A DNA stretch of 64,000 bases from Lyngbya sp. PCC 8106 (lineage in GTDB: Bacteria; Cyanobacteriota; Cyanobacteriia; Cyanobacteriales; Microcoleaceae). The first letter of the stretch is position 1; every line of letters begins with the position of its first letter. Below the pieces are notes generated by a model that saw only the letters and a program-made list of their open reading frames with translations, was not told where the DNA came from and searched no databases. The position numbers and the translations under genes were made by a program. The DNA is taken from contig NZ_AAVU01000025.1 of the NCBI RefSeq assembly GCF_000169095.1, forward strand, positions 1 to 64,000. Direction: 5' to 3'. Below are positions 61,909 through 64,000 of the stretch, one piece after another.

Positions 61909-62823
61909 ATGTTTGAAACATTTAAAAATCGACTCGAACTGACTGGAAAACTGACTACAATTACCGCATTACGCATTAGTGCAGGACGTTCCACCGAACC
62001 CATTGGATCGGATTTACCCGTGATTAAAGATGCGTTAGGAAGGCCTTTTATTCCCGGTTCTAGCTTCAAAGGCGCATTGCGATCGCGTCTTGAAAGTTTC
62101 TTACGAGGAATCTTAGGAAATAACCCTAAATTAGTCGGAAATCCGAGTATAAATGATGAATGGTCGCTCACTTCTAAAGAATTAGCAGACTTCAAAATGA
62201 AGAAACTCCAGAATATGAACTCCCTCGAAAAAGAAAATAAATTACATGATTATATCATAAAAAATACAGACTTAATATCGAGTTTGTTTGGTTCTCCTTG
62301 GATCGCCAGTAAATTTCAAGTCCGAGATTTAACTGTTGATACTAACACTTGGTTTGATCAATATCAAGAACGGGATGGAGTAGCGATAGATAGAGATACA
62401 GAAACCGCATCCGAAGGCAAACTTTATGATTATCAAGTTGTACCAGGCGGAACAGATTTTGATTTTAAAGCAGTTGTAGAAAATGCAGAAGATTGGGAAT
62501 TAGGTTTATTAATGATTGGTTTGCATCAGTTTGAAACCGAACAAATTCCGTTAGGTGGCGGACGTTCTCGCGGCTTGGGTGTGGTTCGTTTAGAAATTGA
62601 TAAAATGCGTTGGGTTGATGTTAATAAGAACCCAGATGATGTCAAGAAGAACTCAGAATTTTTGTTAGAATATCTCCAAAAAATCATCAGAAACGATAAT
62701 ACAGCCTATGAAGATGCTTCGGACTATAAAGATGAATGGGTTGGGAAACTGATTGAACATCTCAATACAAAAATATCTCAGCGTACTGACGCAGAAAATG
62801 CAGTTGAACAAAACAGAGATTAG
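61909..62823 (+). CDS. Cas7/Csm3-like RAMP protein (Csx7-like)
   Basis: A 304-residue RAMP protein. The start TALRISAGRSTEPIGSDLPVIKDALGRPFIPGSSFKGALRSRLE contains the Asp-rich loop and the SFKGALR motif of Csm3/Csx7. LISSLFGSPWIASKFQVRDL and LGGGRSRGLGVVRLEI, the terminal glycine-rich RAMP motif, follow. The Asp in SDLPV is the expected target-RNA cleavage residue. Likely one backbone subunit. Confidence 0.85.
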   Translation: MFETFKNRLELTGKLTTITALRISAGRSTEPIGSDLPVIKDALGRPFIPGSSFKGALRSRLESFLRGILGNNPKLVGNPSINDEWSLTSKELADFKMKKLQNMNSLEKENKLHDYIIKNTDLISSLFGSPWIASKFQVRDLTVDTNTWFDQYQERDGVAIDRDTETASEGKLYDYQVVPGGTDFDFKAVVENAEDWELGLLMIGLHQFETEQIPLGGGRSRGLGVVRLEIDKMRWVDVNKNPDDVKKNSEFLLEYLQKIIRNDNTAYEDASDYKDEWVGKLIEHLNTKISQRTDAENAVEQNRD

Positions 62824-62852
62824 AATCAATTACAATTTATTCAGGAAATAAA

Positions 62853-63812
62853 ATGCACAAAAAATTAGTTAATCATTGCACAATCAATTTAACAATTATT
62901 CCAGACGGGCCGATTTTAATTAAATCGGGAAAAGAAGGCGCAGACCCGACAAAACCCGATATGGAATTTGTGGAAACTTACCACACAGGCGGACGTTCAA
63001 TTTATCTTCCGGGGAGTTCTTTAAAAGGAGCGATTCGCGCTCATGCTGAACGCATTGTCAGAACCGTTGGACGAGAAACAAACTCCAATAATTCCAGCCT
63101 TCCTTGGGCGAATGATCCGTTAAATGATCAGTATGATTATCTCAAAATTAAAAATATATCCAGTTGCGATATTTACAAACTTTCCTCTTTCACGGATAAA
63201 ATGTTTGGAAATACTTCAATAGCCAGTCGAGTTAGAATTGAAGATGCTTACCCAAAAGATAAAACAAAACTCAAAATAGAAGAACGTAACGGCGTCGCAA
63301 TTGATCGCGTTTTTGGTTCGGTTGCTGTTGGGCCATTTAACTATCAAGTTTGTACATTTGGAGAATTTAAAACCAAAATTCACCTGAAGAATTTTACCCT
63401 CGCTCAGTTGGGTTTAATGGGTTTAGTTTTACGAGATTTGAATGATGGTTGGTTTGGTTTGGGGTTTGCAAAATCTCGCGGCTTGGGGACGGTTTCGGTG
63501 CAGTATAATTCTGCTAATGTTCAATATCCTGGTTGTATCTTTACAGAAGATAATCAGCAAATTCGCCTTCTCGGAAGTGATAAAATATGGGAAAAGACAA
63601 TGTTATTAGGTGCGGGTGAATTTATTGAAACTAGCGAAACAGAACGTTATGGTTTTCCTACACATGACCATCAAGAAACACCTGTTGCTGCTCAATTGAT
63701 GGATTTTGGATTTGGGGTAAAATTAACGTTTTCAGGAGAAGAACAGGTGAAAGATTTATTTACCCGTTCAGTTAAAGCTTGGAAACAACTGTTACAGCCA
63801 GGAGTAGCCTAA
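62853..63812 (+). CDS. Cas7/Csm3-like RAMP protein
   Basis: A 319-residue RAMP protein. Its motifs are PDGPILIKSGKEGADPTKPDMEFV, IYLPGSSLKGAIRAHAERIV, KMFGNTSIASRVRIEDAY and GFAKSRGLGTVSVQ. It is related to the preceding gene (29 bases away) but distinct. Conserved Asp in TKPDM may again be catalytic. Several different Cas7 genes per locus is typical of subtype III-D. The next start overlaps in TAATG. Confidence 0.85.
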   Translation: MHKKLVNHCTINLTIIPDGPILIKSGKEGADPTKPDMEFVETYHTGGRSIYLPGSSLKGAIRAHAERIVRTVGRETNSNNSSLPWANDPLNDQYDYLKIKNISSCDIYKLSSFTDKMFGNTSIASRVRIEDAYPKDKTKLKIEERNGVAIDRVFGSVAVGPFNYQVCTFGEFKTKIHLKNFTLAQLGLMGLVLRDLNDGWFGLGFAKSRGLGTVSVQYNSANVQYPGCIFTEDNQQIRLLGSDKIWEKTMLLGAGEFIETSETERYGFPTHDHQETPVAAQLMDFGFGVKLTFSGEEQVKDLFTRSVKAWKQLLQPGVA

Positions 63813-64000
63813 TGAGTTTTGTAGGTTATAAAAACATTTCTTCAGTTGAGTTGAAAGAATTATTAACTCAAAATGCCAACTCTAATAGTTATTATTTTCT
63901 ACGTTGGGTTGATAAAGTTAGTGGAATTGTTGAAGAATTACCCTCAACTTTTGAACAATCTCCCAGTCCTGAAGGACAGATGTTTAACTCAAGGTTAGAA
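63812..64000 (+). CDS. csx19: Csx19-like protein, 5' part (runs off window)
   Basis: Only 63 codons are visible: MSFVGYKNISSVELKELLTQ, then YYFLRWVDKVSGIVEELPST and GQMFNSRLE. A short start of strands with an RxW/FNxxxE end fits Csx19 (TIGR03984), an accessory subunit of subtype III-D loci, but the evidence is thin. Its place after the Cas7 genes agrees. Confidence 0.5.
   Translation, partial: MSFVGYKNISSVELKELLTQNANSNSYYFLRWVDKVSGIVEELPSTFEQSPSPEGQMFNSRLE

Overview
The window is a piece of a cyanobacterial chromosome, most likely from a filamentous Oscillatoriales-type organism. The evidence is the abundance of the HIP1 octamer GCGATCGC, a cyanobacterial pilM-pilN-pilO-pilQ cluster without pilP, the chlorophyll-cyclase partner Ycf54, short tandem repeats between genes, TPS/CHAT and DUF4347/RTX surface proteins, and a heavy load of IS200/IS605 tnpB elements and group II introns. 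No tRNA or rRNA gene was seen.

Layout. 1-0.46 kb: 3' end of an IS605-type tnpB with a structured right end. 0.5-11.2 kb: an S9 peptidase, then the type IV pilus assembly genes pilM, pilN, pilO and pilQ. A complete group II intron with an intact RT/maturase/HNH protein lies between pilM and pilN. 11.2-15.9 kb: octamer repeats, HU protein, a CobD-like aminotransferase, a pyridine nucleotide-disulfide oxidoreductase relative, a pentapeptide-repeat lipoprotein and a HAD phosphatase. 16-30.6 kb: two very large surface or secreted proteins, one haemagglutinin-type with a CHAT (caspase-like) C-terminus and one of about 3,390 residues with DUF4347, propeller, Calx-beta and RTX repeats. 30.6-42.6 kb: housekeeping genes (aroA, a truncated LeuA/NifV-like enzyme, a Spy-like protein, a histidine kinase/response regulator pair, comF, NAD kinase, crtE, a DUF212 membrane protein) separated by dispersed repeats.

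42.6-48.1 kb is a nested mobile element. An IS605-type tnpB is split near its 3' end by a group II intron, which itself carries a small tnpB-less IS605 derivative and an IS630 copy. Nearly every splice and insertion boundary can be read from the sequence. 48.1-51.9 kb: a SPOR-like protein, ycf54 and pdxJ, then a scrapyard of tnpB, intron-ORF, IS right-end and tyrosine-integrase fragments. 51.9-52.9 kb: a TAXI-type solute-binding protein.

53.3 kb to the window end is a type III CRISPR-Cas locus of subtype III-D character: one solitary CRISPR repeat, a divergent WYL-domain regulator (TIGR03985-like), a Csx3-AAA ATPase fusion, Cas10 with an intact GGDD cyclase motif but no visible HD nuclease motif, several Cas7-like RAMP proteins, Csx10, a small Cas11-like subunit, a CARF effector with a possible RelE-like C-terminus, and the start of a Csx19-like gene. 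Taken together, Cas10 should make cyclic oligoadenylate, the CARF protein should respond to it, and Csx3 should bind or degrade it. Cas1, Cas2, Cas6 and a real array are not in the window and may lie beyond position 64000.
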